From: Chiua virens
Lineage: Eukaryota; Basidiomycota; Agaricomycetes; Boletales; Boletaceae
Direction: 5' to 3'
NCBI GenBank assembly: GCA_019787685.1
Contig: JAHNUO010000016.1
Coordinates: forward strand, 682,001 to 746,000
Length of the DNA: 64,000 nt
Positions 11,385 through 23,329 of the stretch are shown here, in pieces (the first letter of the stretch is position 1; each line of letters begins with the position of its first letter). The position numbers were made by a program, and so were the translations under genes. The notes under the pieces are model-generated. The model was given only the letters and a program-made list of their open reading frames with translations, searched no databases and had not been told where the DNA came from.

Positions 11385-12052
11385 ATAATTCAACAAAAAG
11401 ACAGGGACTCAAACATAATGGTGATCAAGTACAAGTGAGAGTGGTTTGAAAGGATGGTTAAATGGATGAGGCAACTTAGAATGCAAGAGAAAACAGGGAT
11501 CAAAAGATAAAATTTTTCATTTATGAACACAATTTTATAGTCCTAGGTATTCCCAGGACTTTTACAATGGATGAAGTACCAATTAAATAAGGAAAGTGGA
11601 TGTATGACAGAGCTGTCTTTCATGGAGGTCAACCCATGAAAAGAAAAAAAATGTTCTGTCAAGGTGGGATAAGGTTTGATCCATGAATCAATGGACTACC
11701 TTTAAAATATTGTATAATCCAATTATCTGTACCTATTAACCAATTGGATACATGTTCATGACATGGAATTGTCTGAAAAGAATCTAAGAAGGTATGAAAT
11801 AAAATAGAAATTAGACAAAAAGGGAAGTCAATTAGTGTGTGCCATTCAATCTCAATTGAGCAATCCGATTTGGTCACCTTGCACAGAAACATGAAGAAAT
11901 GAGAAGCAAAACATATGAATATGAGTTGGATCCACTCAGATAGACATGGGATCATGACAGACAGACAGGACAATTGATATGGGCAATCTGGGCAACCTGT
12001 AAACAAAGCAGAAATGTGGGTTTATCACCACAAGGGGCCATTGACTCCTACA
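11385..12052 (-). repeat. LTR-like repeat, family X, copy 2
   Basis: On the minus strand it starts TGTAGGAGTCAATGGCCCC at 12052 and follows copy 1 through CAAGGTGGGATAAG (seen on plus) to the CCTAGGACTATAAAATTG promoter block (TATAAAA at 11533-11539, minus). It lies in inverted orientation to copy 1 at 9200. No target duplication was found. Confidence 0.6.
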
Positions 12053-12589
12053 GTGCCTTCTCATTACACACTGCAAGAAACCATTTCAGTGCACAAATCA
12101 CCAATGGAACTCATTTTCTCACCAGATCATTCACCTGCTGGATTGAAAAAAGCAAATGTATCAGTTCCACTTTCTCACCTTACTTGTCAACCACAAGGCT
12201 TCTCTCCAGAACATTGTTGACAAAGAATCTGATGAAGTGATCAATATTGATCTGACATTGGCTTGGGTTTTTTGCATCTCCCCCCACAACCATGCCACCT
12301 TCTCATTAAACAATTGCCCTATCCAAAACCTTTTTGTGAAAGGGATTGTCTCTGATAATGCCTGTGTTGCAGTCCACATTACTATTAACCCAAACAACAA
12401 AAGAAATCCCTGAAGTGGGTTGCTTCAACATACCAACTGTCTGGACTCCCTTCATTTCTTGGCCAATTCCCATTGACACATGGATTTCACTCTCTTCCCA
12501 TAGACTCAGACATGTTCAGTATTTGGAATGGTTTTTGTCTTCAGTTGTTATTGAGATTTGATGGAAATAAAGTGATGCCAAGCCAAATC

Positions 12590-12650
12590 CTAGGATAGAC
12601 ATGGGATCACAACAGATAGATAGGACAATTGATATGGGGAATCTGGGCAA
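12590..12650 (-). repeat. Short family X fragment
   Basis: The passage GATAGACATGGGATCACAAC followed by AGGACAATTGATATGGG and AATCTGGGCAA repeats 11940-11998. It ends where the Gyp2-family LTR at 12651 starts, so it is the flank of that insertion. Confidence 0.6.
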
Positions 12651-13320
12651 TGTTACAGTAGTTCCAGGTAGGACCTAGCATAGTCACAAAAGCACTAAGT
12701 ACCAAGTGGCTGCAATAACTCAAACAACCACCACTTGGTATGTGGTGTGCTGGATGAGTAGAACGAAGGATTACTGGTCAGTGGGTTGCTACCAGTGAGA
12801 TGAGTGATAACTCAGGTGTTGCTGAGGTGTCTAGTTGGGAATCTATACCTGAGGGACCTAGGGTTGAGGGTTGACTACGTTGAGTCCAAGTGGTTGAGTG
12901 TTCAAGTGGTCAAGGGGTTACAGGGGTGTTCCCAAGTGGAGCAGTGATACTCAGCTAGATTGCAGAGATCAAGACTAGAGTACAGGAGTATTGCTGTGAG
13001 GTATTTATACTATGAGAATTGTTCACAGACCAAGTGTCCAAAAGTGGGTGGCCAGGAAGAGTAGAAGGGATAAAGGCCAAAAGGAGGAATCATACGATGC
13101 ACAGGCAATGGATGATGATGAAGATGAAATGAGTAATACAATGCTATCGGATGATGATGTGAAGTGAAATAAATAAGCACTCGGGTTAAGCCAATGCTGG
13201 TTACATAAAGGTGAAAGGAAATGAAGTACAGATGAACATACAAGGATACCTAGGTATCAAGCATAGTGAAGTAGTACAAGTGAAGAAAAGAAAAGAAAAG
13301 AACAGAAAGAAATCGTAACA
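12651..13320 (-). mobile_element. Solo LTR, Gyp2 family, no intact TSD
   Basis: The unit runs TGTTACAGTAG...AATCGTAACA, 670 bp. Flanking pentamers (GGCAA before, CTTTG after) do not match, so the copy has probably been joined to its present right flank by a later rearrangement. The plus strand reads GGTATTTATACTATGAG, the complement of the family TATA box. Confidence 0.8.
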
Positions 13321-14540
13321 CTTTGTCTCCATTGGATGCATACCTGCATGGGAAATGCAATATGGTAATTCTTTTCAACACTAACAATGAAGGTAAGCAA
13401 CTTTCTCATTGACTTGGAGCACTTACTCCACTAACTAGCTACTTTTTTAGATGTCCCACTTGTTGCACAAGTCTACATTGTATGTATTTACTTTTCACAA
13501 GGCAAAGAAGAACCCTGTGCTCACATCTTTAATGGAGCCATTACTCTATGTTGAGTTGTGTAAAGTGGTCAGTGGTCTGGAGGATGTACTGAAGATGTTC
13601 TGGCTATAACGCAGAGTCTACCAGGGCCCAGGGGTCTGATGGCCATTATTACCATGAGGGAGTGGTGATCCCCATCACAGCTGTGATGGGGGCTGTGGAG
13701 CTGATTCTGGTTTATGGTTGTCAACACAACCACGATGCCAGTGTCACTGTCTCTCTTGAGACATACAACAAATGTTATCTCAACAAGTACACAGACAAGG
13801 AGTGGTATGACACAGTTTCTCAAGACTTTTTGTAGAGTATTTTGTACTACATTGTTTGGGGTCACAATTCAAGATTCTGAGGTCCATTTTTGTTATTTCT
13901 CTGATTCTCCTTTATGTGTTATCTGCTAAATTGCTGCTAAGACTTAAACATCATTTCCACCTCAGGCTCCTAGGCAACATAAGTCTATGTACACTAAGCA
14001 CTCACCTGCTTCATTTAGTGGTTTTGCACATGCAGTCTCATATAGTCGTATGTTATCACACCTCAGGCAGCACTTTTTTGAACTCCGACAGTCTTACAGA
14101 CCAATTTTCGTTGTAGGTAATAATATGTCTCTTAGACCAGGAATCCCATGGGCCTTGCATGGCCAAAATAAGACAGGCCCTCTCCAGGCCCCGTTTCACC
14201 CCCCTCAGTGCCTCAATTTAGTTTTGCAGATTCTGTCCGGCTTGCTTGGGGTCCATCTTGCCCTTGTCAGTGCCTCCTCGGTGCCTCAATCAATCTTGCA
14301 GAATCCACCCAGCTCGCTTGGGGGCCCACTCTGCCCTCGTCAGTGCCTCGAATGTCTTCCCCTCAAATCCATTCAGCCTCACTTTGGGCCTTGCTTTGGC
14401 CTCGCCTTGACAGAACAATGTTGTCTGACTTGCTATGTAATTCAGGTAACTTTTAAACACTTTCTTGTCGTCTCTCTCGTCTCTCTCATCCATGGCTCCT
14501 AGATGAGGTACTCAACATGCTCAGGTAACTGTGGGGGGAC
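13321..14540. other. Unassigned sequence upstream of the KDZ gene
   Basis: Short plus-strand frames are present, including FTFHKAKKNPVLTSLMEPLL near 13490-13550 and a tract near 14160-14400 with an irregular repeat of GTGCCTC and GCTTGGGG. I recognise no domain. Some of this may be the missing N-terminus of the KDZ gene or a companion gene. Confidence 0.35.
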
Positions 14541-16457
14541 TTGGAAAGCACTTTGAGAGTCCCCATTGTCCAAGAGACAAACAAAAAACTCAACACTATG
14601 TCGAAATTGCTGGTCATTTCACAAAATGTCGCCGCTTGTCACCTTGAACAACTTCTATCTGAGCTCCCATCCTTGCCTCCTTCTGTTGAAGACTTATCTG
14701 ATCAGTCTGATCACGAACTCACACATGAAGACTACCTCGACCTGAATGATCAACAGTTTGTTCCTAGCGACAGTGAGCACCACCAGCTATATGTTGATGA
14801 CACACAACCACCAGAAGAAGACTTGGTTACTCAATGCCCGACACGCAAGCCTCCCTTCTCTGATCTCGCTGCTGGATGTTTATGCAGCAGCTGGAAAGCT
14901 GTCATTCCAACTCTGATCAAGCCGTACCTTCACTACATCTCTCGAACGTTGGGCAAGCCCGTTCCGCCGCTTCCATCGTCTATCAGCCTTTGCAGTTGAC
15001 TTGAGTGCACGTGCAAGCCTATCAACATTTTATGTTTGCTATTCGGTCATAAGTACCTCTAATATCTTAGAAATTAGTTGAACCTCATCAGCATCAGATT
15101 TTACCCTTGTTGAAGTCACAAGCTGCAAATGTTTGACACTTCCTCAAATCCTGATCCACTTCGGTCTATTCCCTACTACCCCATCCCAGCCTCATATGGC
15201 TGTTTCCACTGATCTGCTCACATTATACTGTACTCTTTTTGAGCGATCATGTGATGCCGTCAATGCCCTTGCCTCAGCTTTACATATGCACTATATTCAA
15301 CGAGGATTTCGCATGGTGAATAAACATGTGAGTCAATATTTAAGGATTGCAATCATTTGATATGTCTGATCACCAAGCAGAAGAAGGCTGTCCAGGAACC
15401 TTTCCGGCGCAGCCTTGGATCAGCTGTGCAGTGGTACGACATCTTCCAAGTACAAGTGGAGCGGCAAGTGGAGGCTTCCCTCCAGGCTTGCAGAGATCGC
15501 ATCAATGCATTCAAAGGTACTCAGGGCACTCCTTCCACCCCTCATGCATCCATGTCTGTTGTTACACCAGCCCGCCCACCTACCACTCCCACAACACCAT
15601 CTTAGTCATTTGACGCGCCATTCAAAGGTACCTCCCCAGGCTTAGCTTCTGGAAGCTGTGCCCAGATCCTTGTCCAACGTTGTCCTGCATGCTTCGGTGG
15701 AGGAGTATTTGGCAGGTTTCACTCTGAAGGCAGAGATATCAATGTGTCCACAGATGGAAATTTCCATCACTGACATCGTCACTCTGCTGGTGACTGCCCA
15801 CCCTTCTATGATCCAGCCTATTTTCTTCCAAAAACTCAGGTAGATGCGATGGGCAAGCACATCAAGACGCAACGCAAGAAGCCCGCTAAACCCTGCAATG
15901 TGATGATGGTACCTGATGAAGCCCTCGATTCCTGCAAATCCTCTTATGAAGCTGCCAACGGGAAGAAACAGAAGACCTCAATGGAAAGCTTCGATGACAC
16001 CAGCCTCATGGCCCTCATCTGTTGCCATGATATTCCCCTTTTCTTTGCCAACATTGACACTCCCGGAGAGCAACAGAAGTACACACTTGCTCTGATTACT
16101 CATCTCTTTACGCTTCTGCTGCCTAATGCTACTGTGGTGACATTATACGATGTAGGATGCATCTTGGACAGGTCACTCTCCCTGGTAAGTTTCCCCCGAA
16201 ATGCTAGTGTCATGCTGATCTCTTTTGGTTGATAGTATGACATAGTTCCCAACGACGTTGTTTGTCACCTTCAATTTGTTACCACCACTATGCATGCCTA
16301 TGGGCATGAGTGGGCATGTCAACTGGTCTTCAATCCACGTCTATCCCTTGGGCTAGGACTATCTGATGGAGAAGGAACCGAACGCCTATGGTCCCATATG
16401 ATCAAGCTCATCAGGATCAAAAGGTCATCTTCTGTAACATTTCCCATAATGTTCCTG

Positions 16458-17026
16458 TGTTACGATTCTTTTCTCTCTTTCTCTTATACTACTTCCTATG
16501 TCCGATACTATAAGTATCTCACTACGCTCATCTGTACTCATTCCATTTCTAGGCAATTACCTAAACACCGGTTCAACCTGGATGCTTACTTATTCCTTCT
16601 TCGTCATTGTCCATTACCTTCATATCATACGATTTCCTCTTTTGACCACTTGTACCGGTTCTGCTCTTCTCGGTCACCCGTTAGTCTGCTGGTCCATGTG
16701 CCCATTCTTACATATAAATAGTTCATCAAGTTACTCCTGTACCACAGTCTTGTTCTCCGCAATCTAGCTGAAGTACACTCGACTTCCTTGGGCTTCCCTG
16801 AAAGTCACCCTTGCCTTGGTCCTACCAGTATAGATCCTTGGACAGACAACTTAGGAAACTTCCTGAGTCCAACCTCGTTCCTCCTGGTAGCAACTCAGCT
16901 GACCAGGTCACTCTTTGAACTCCACAGCATGCCACATATCAAGTGGTGGTTGTTTGAGTTATCACAGCCACTTGTTACTTAGCGCTTTTGCGGCTACGTT
17001 AGGTCCTACCTGGAACTACCGTAACA
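16458..17026 (+). mobile_element. Solo LTR, Gyp2 family, TSD TCCTG
   Basis: The 569-bp unit runs TGTTACGATTC...CTACCGTAACA with TCCTG on both sides (16453-16457 and 17027-17031). It interrupts the KDZ pseudogene between the GTERLWSHMIKLIR motif and the following ATMPHLADQ-like segment. It is about 150 bp shorter than the longest family members, so it carries an internal deletion. Confidence 0.9.
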
Positions 17027-17864
17027 TCCTGTGCCAATTGCTAATCTATTTTGATTTGGTAGCAACAATGCCACATCTGGCTGATCAATCATCAAGCTGC
17101 TGCAATTGGAAACGAGATGTGAATGGACCTCAGTGATTAAATCAAACGCCGTCTTCGCCGTGGGGTGCAGGACCAAGGCAAAGTGGTGTCCAATGACATC
17201 GAGCGATGTGGCATCCCAGTCAAAGAGCTGCAAAAGCAATGGGCTTCTCAAAATGAAGCATAACTTTCCATTCGAGCTCGTAAGTGCTCAATTAATTAAA
17301 TTACGATCGGCTGCTCATTTTTTGCCAGACACTCCAATGTGCCTCAAGAAGGAGCTCGACACTGTTTTGGTACTCCAGACCGACATTGACAATGCTAATT
17401 GAGCGATCCAAGCTGCAAAGACCTTCATGGAGAAACAAGGCATTTCTGACGATACATTGGAGGCCATGCAGAGTTTGGAGCATACTCATGATCAATTAAT
17501 GTCCAAGGTAGACATACTTTATGTGTCACTCAACGTGGGCGACAGGTTCCCTGAGCTGTGGGATATCAACCTCGACTTCATCCGAACTCTACTCCTTGCT
17601 TGTGACTTGAAAATCAACATATGAAAACATGCGATAGGTAGTTTCTTTGAGTGGGACAAGTTGGATCAAGCTGTCGGAGGGGCACAGAAGGCACTCGGTA
17701 AGATTTCATTTAATTAACATGGTTTATTCTCACTTCTCTAGGTACCAAGCTCCATCAACAGACACACAAAGTGATTGCCAAGCGCCAGCTTGCATTGATG
17801 AGTGCTATTCGGAAATTCAATATGTATTGTCAGCAACTTGAGGCACTCTATGACCTGTCATGGT

Positions 17865-18192
17865 TAGGGATCTGCGTGGGTATGGGTATGGGTTGGACTT
17901 TGGATACCCATACCCACACCCATGCCTTGGGTACAGTGGGTCCATAGCAAGGTGAGGGTGATGATGATGATGGCTTACCATGAGTGAGTGAGGTTTAGCT
18001 AAGTTAGGATAAGGTATAAGATAGCAGAATGAGTATAGATATGATGTTTAGAACAAGGTTTAGTCTATAGTTTAGGCTTGGTACTACTAAACCCATGGGT
18101 ATGGTTTTTTATACCCACAGGAAAACCCATACCCACAGCATGGGTATGGGTATGAGCTCTGATACCCATGGGTGTACCCACGCAGAACCCTA
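17865..18192. mobile_element. hAT-like MITE, 328 bp, 8-bp TSD
   Basis: The element starts TAGGGATCTGCGTGGGTA and ends with the complement of TAGGGTTCTGCGTGGGTA, one mismatch in 18. GTCATGGT is present on both sides (17857-17864 and 18193-18200). The 8-bp duplication and TAGGG ends fit the hAT superfamily. Internally the ends carry several TGGGTATGGGTA units, so hairpins can form. It has no coding capacity. It lies within the KDZ pseudogene, before the segment LPTKLNELRNHQSFMEDVW. Confidence 0.9.
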
Positions 18193-19735
18193 GTCATGGT
18201 CAATACCACTTCCTAGCCCTCTTCCCACCAAACTGAATGAGCTTCGAAACCACCAGTCATTTATGGAAGATGTATGGATCACTCCTTCCACAGGACACAT
18301 TCCATGCTGGATGGAAGATGAAGATGTCTGTTCAGGAATTCAGTCGATGCTCAAATACGATCGCTGTTTAGAAGAACAACACCAACTCGGCATGGAGGCT
18401 GATAATCTTTGCTGCTGGTTCAGCGATGAGCTTGCAACAGTGGAGCTTGCTCTTCGTATGCCAGGCAGTATGTTTCTTAACAAATATGTTATTGCCAATG
18501 TTAACCTCCTTCTCAGACAAGGATTTCTACCATACCCTCCAGCATCGCCAAGAGCAACTATTGACCCTTCCTCCATGTTGGTCAAATTCGTTAGTGTCAA
18601 GAGCACAATTTGATACATGCACCCAGGATGCCATGCAATTGGTAATTAACCTGTCAGGTGGAATGCCTGAAATATCGCTATATTTGGTTAACCATATTAC
18701 CTTTGAAGTCCCACCCAATGAAGAACAGACAGAGGACAACTCTACCAGAGAAGCAACTGTGACCCTCGATCCAGATCAGGTGATCCTCATTGATTACCTC
18801 ATAGAAGAACCATCCAATCCCCATGACAACGAGGAGGTCAATTATGAGCCTGACCCCAACATTCCACCATCTATAAAAATCGTCTAGGACCCACCAGTGG
18901 TAACTTATATCTTATCGACATTGGTAATGGGCTTATCGTCATCTAGGACTTAAGTGTTGATATGACACCAATGCCACTGCCAAGCAAGACTGACATGGAG
19001 GTGATGAGAGCTTGCACTCCAAGTCATGGACTCTGACCCATTACATTTGAGCCTCGAGACATCGCCATGCTCGCATCTGCTACCTCATGCATCAACGACG
19101 TCTGCATTAACAGTTGTATCCCCCTTCTTTCGAAGTGATTGGTCTTCCAGAAGAGCACCGATTTGCGGTCTTTTCAACTTTCGATCTGCCACATGCACAT
19201 TACCACAACAATGATCACCTTTGGAAAATCACTCAGCACACAAGGTTCTGGACCAAAGACATATGGATTTTTCCCAGTCATTGACCATCCTCAGTACACT
19301 GGGTGTTGTGCCTGGCCCATGTCACCCATCATGAACTCTGCCTGTTTGATAGCCTCGCTGAACAGCAATCTTGGCATGTAGACATTGATGTATATCGTAT
19401 GTTATACATTAACCTCCATGCTAACCGCCCACCAAAGAATGTTGTGAAACTCATCACTTGACTCTTGAACATTGCAAGGAACATTCATGTAGATGTCAAA
19501 CTTGACTCAGGACCATGGATTGCGCATCCAATCACTATAAGTCACCTCTCTCATCCACGTCCATGATTCCCAATGTGTTCATTGTATCAGACCAAGGCCT
19601 TGCAAACGAACACATGACTGTGGGATCTGGGTCCTGGCGATTATTGCAGCGACATTCAGAGGATTTGATATGACGGGTTTAAAAGAATGTGATATTCCCA
19701 CTTTCCGATGTTTTCTGCATTCATGCATAGAGTAG

Positions 19736-20630
19736 TCCCTCTCCACTAGGTAATCCCTAACATAGAATGGCATTACTTTGAAGACATGAATGTCATCCTC
19801 GGAGATACAAGCATACAAGCATACAAGTTTTGCTCTTCACTATGAATGAGCTGTGTGTAATAGCAAGGGCAGCATGTGTGGCTCGTCCTTGTGTGCCTGC
19901 GATCAATGAGGGAAGGGAGGGGGGTGAGGTGGTAGACAAGTACCAATCACTAGCAAGGCAGTGTGAGAACGTCACCACTGGAAAACCAAAACTGAGAACC
20001 CACATGATATATCACCCGATAGCGATGACTCGGCTGCCAGTACTCTTTCTTCTGGGGTTGTGTACAATTTAGGTGACTTGTGGTTTCAGCTAAGGTGTAT
20101 GGGTGCCGTGGGGACTCTGGGGAGAGGTGAAGAATTGGAGAAATACAATCCAAATCACATTACCTACCCAGAGTATGAACGTACTTCAGTGCATTCAAGT
20201 TTTGTGCACTGCGATAGGAGATTTACTCTTTGCACAAAATTATGGTATGCAGTGCCCCATTGTACATTCTATATGTATAAAATCACTGTTCTATGGTGTA
20301 TAGAACTGAAACTCGCCTCAATATTTCTCCGAGAAACGCAGAAATGTTCACAAGTGTGATCTCAACGCTGCAAGTGTCTTCGCACGTGACTCAGCTTTAA
20401 TACCAATTGGCATCACCAGCCACTAAGTAAATTTACTTGTTCACCTCCATATTACTCATGCCATTGCACAAGTCCAATTTATCTAACTCAATGGCCCCGG
20501 GCAGCTTGTTTGGTGAGTGTTTTGCTGCACAATCTATCAGTATTTGACCCATAGCATGCTTTTGTCAATTTCAGTATGACCATTATTCGATTTCTAATTG
20601 GCTACCGGTAACCTGTCGGACTCAGTGTTA
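19736..20630. other. No gene recognised downstream of KDZ
   Basis: The sequence after the Ulp1-like stop holds only short frames. GATACAAGCATACAAGCATACAAG at about 19803-19826 is a small direct repeat. Nothing else is assignable; it may include the 3' end of the KDZ element, but no TIR could be paired. Confidence 0.4.
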
Positions 20631-20882
20631 TCCGCATGATCACTTCTTGCGAAGCAATGCTAGTCTATATCATTCACCATATCCAGCATGCTTCCCTGCT
20701 GGATTTGTTGGTGCTATTGCTAAACTATATAAGTGGAGTACAAGACAGTGAGATTTGTCGGCCCTGTTTCTTCTTCGCATTCTTGACTCTCACCCCAAAC
20801 TCTGAAATGCTCTGCTGTGCCATGGCTGAGACAAATAAACAAGGTAAGTCGTATCAAATATCAATGTGTTCCATGAACTTAC

Positions 20883-22605
20883 TTGTTTGCAAAGGACATT
20901 GGTGATACTAGGTCGTTGGCAGTTCCGAGCCCATGCCATGTTTCTGAGGCTGCGACCACTGAGGCTGCGACCACATCTATGCAGCAACGCTACAAGTCAC
21001 AGAACCTCGCTTCTCTTGTCTGCTCGACATTTTTCCCCTATGCCATGCCGACTCCAGTGCCTTCTGTGGTGTCTTCCCCTTGTCTCATACCTACAGCTCT
21101 TCCAGATCCACTGGATCTTATCTCTGGTGCTTCCACCTTCACGTGGAGTGGCCCTCACCATTTGTTCATCCCTGGAGGCCTCAGTAAGGATGGTCGTTGC
21201 CAGCTAATGTACAACAATTTTATTTTCGACCTTCCCTTCCCCTCCAGTAACTCTGAAAAATTGTATGCCATGGTGTGGGGGTGCCATGTCAGCATTTTCC
21301 CCGAATCGTAAGTATTCATTCTGCACTATCGCATATGTTCTAATGATCCTACCTTAGGTCATTGCTGCTTCTTATCGACACCTCTTACACACTCCACTAT
21401 AGTGTGGAAATGGAGGATGAGGGGATCCAAGTGTTGATGGAGCATATTGACGATGGTATCACATTTTGGATGCAGTAGTATGTCACTGTCAGTCTCAAGT
21501 CAATCTACCTGTTTGTGACGAAAATTTTGAGTTTCTCTTTACATTGGAAACTCATTTCCTGCAAGGCTATCGGTCTGAGCTGATTCATCGTCTCACATGT
21601 TGATCTCAGATGGTTGTCTACACATGTGTCCGATCTGCACTCGCAAGCTACATATGTATGTGCCTTAGACTGCGGAGTCACTGTCACTGCAAGTGATTCA
21701 CACCTCAATTCTACTAGTATATATCTACAGTACGCAATTCAAATGCGTCATGACTACCTTGTTGGGACTATCATTGCTTCCTAACAAATTATCTACAAAT
21801 TTGCTGTTTTTAACAGTGTAGATTCCCATTGTCACCTTCGCTGAATAGAGAGCTCAGCTGTTGGTATCGGCCAGTTGGAATTTCTGATGGTGAGCATGAT
21901 ATGATATAGCACCCATCCCCCTCCCACAAGCGAAGCTTGAGCCTGAGGCCTGAGGCTCGACAAGTCTATCATTACAATGGTACTCACACATTCCATGACA
22001 AAGAAGCGTAGGTCTTTTCTTTTCTTTTGGTGTGCCATGCATTCACATTGTTTGCAGAGGCTGCAAATGAAAAGGATGCCATGACTGTTAGGAGGTTACG
22101 CAGCAGGAAATGTTGCATTGTTCATTCAGTCCATTCAATGCAGACTTGGATGATCTCCCCCAAGAGAATTTCCTCTCCTCCTACTCCCGCTGTGTCCTCT
22201 ATGATACCTTCTGCATCTGATGCAGCACAGGCCCTTTCTGGCGGCGAGTCAATGCCCATCGTCAATCCAGATGGCCCACACCATTTGTTCATTCCTGGTG
22301 ACCTTAGCAAGGATAGACACTATCAACATAAGTACAAAGATTTTATCTTTGACCTCTCACCCTCAGGTACCTCAGAGCAAATGTGTGCTGTGGTTTGAGG
22401 ACGCCGTGTCAGAATCTTTCCTGTGTCATACATCTTTTTCTTTCTCTCAGCACCATAATTTATGTTTAGATTATTATGTGAAGGTCATTGCAGTCTCTTA
22501 TCGACTGTCCTCACTCACTTTACTACATAGTTGCTACGCGGTATGAGGGGATTCAGACTATCACTGATCATGTCAATGACAGGATTGCGATGTGGTTGCC
22601 GCCAA
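20883..22605 (+). pseudogene. Two diverged tandem copies of an unidentified gene segment
   Basis: The first copy (about 21140-21480) reads GPHHLFIPGGLSKDGR, then FIFDLPF, then VWGCHVSIFPES, and after an apparent intron DTSYTLHYSVEMEDEGIQVL. The second (about 22260-22605) reads GPHHLFIPGDLSKDRH, FIFDLSPSG, RRVRIFPVS and TRYEGIQTITDHVNDRI. The order and spacing are the same, so the unit of about 1.1 kb was duplicated. Upstream of each is a Ser/Pro/Ala-rich tract. Each copy has stops. I do not recognise the family; it may be the cargo gene of a transposon or a lineage-specific gene. Confidence 0.45.
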
Positions 22606-23329
22606 AGTAGTTACACATTAATCTAGCCCCCCTGCAATTTTCAAATCTTATTGACTGTCATTACTATGGTACCCACACAACAGGTGGATCTGCACAACAC
22701 AGGGATTTTGTATGCACATGTGTCCATCTTCATCTGAAGCATTATAGAATACATCTGTTTGGGACACAGAAACTCACATTTACATTTGACTCAGATTGGC
22801 TTAATGGAAATCATTCATGACTCGGAGTTCAAGTTGATTTGCCCGGCTTCCATCTGCTCTAAAAAAGAAGCATTTTCAACCGATAATGGCAACCACCCTT
22901 GCAGACCTTGAACACATAGTCAGGTCGGTAAATCTTGGATCATTGTCTGCAGATCTGCACCCGAAACCGAACATGTGGACTTCACTGTACCATGACCACT
23001 AGTGAATTCTGAATGCTCACTCCACTCCTCCTTGTTCCGGTTTGCACCTTAAGTTCTATAGTTCTTGGAATTCAGCCATATGCTTTTCAAACAAGGCTTT
23101 CCTTGTTGTTTGATACTCACAGTTTGTCTAGGACTTACGTGCAGGGTTTTCATCCGTTGTGTCAGCTAGTTGGGATCTATTTGCTCCTCAAATGTTGGTA
23201 CACTATTCAAACTTGGCTTTCCTTGTTGCATTCTATGCTGACGATTTATCTAGGGGTTATCTGTTTTAAGCTCTACACCTTCTTCTCTTTCTGTCATTGC
23301 ATTGTGGTGATAGTGACTCCAGGTATCTA

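Larger units (their letters stand above)
14541..19735 (+). pseudogene. KDZ transposase, CxC1 type with C-terminal Ulp1-like peptidase, decayed
   Basis: KDZ proteins are transposases of large fungal DNA transposons. Pieces occur in the expected order. 14830-14990 has SWKAVIPTLIKPYLHYI. 15120-15320 has the CxC1 region, SCKCLTLPQ, GLFPTTPSQP, LFERSCDAVNALASAL. 15380-15480 has PFRRSLGSAVQWYD. The KDZ core at 15690-16200 has [45 protein letters not shown]. 16290-16430 has HAYGHEWACQ and GEGTERLWSH. Helical parts continue to 18600. A Ulp1-like segment follows, with HWVLCLAH near 19300 and DCGIWVLAIIAA near 19600. Stops are common (HH-stop-HRH), and the gene is split by a solo LTR at 16458 and a MITE at 17865. 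The N-terminus is not located. It cannot be functional. Confidence 0.85.

Noticed and set aside
12651..13320. Target duplication for the solo LTR
   Set aside because: GGCAA and CTTTG do not match; the right flank has been rearranged or is wrong.
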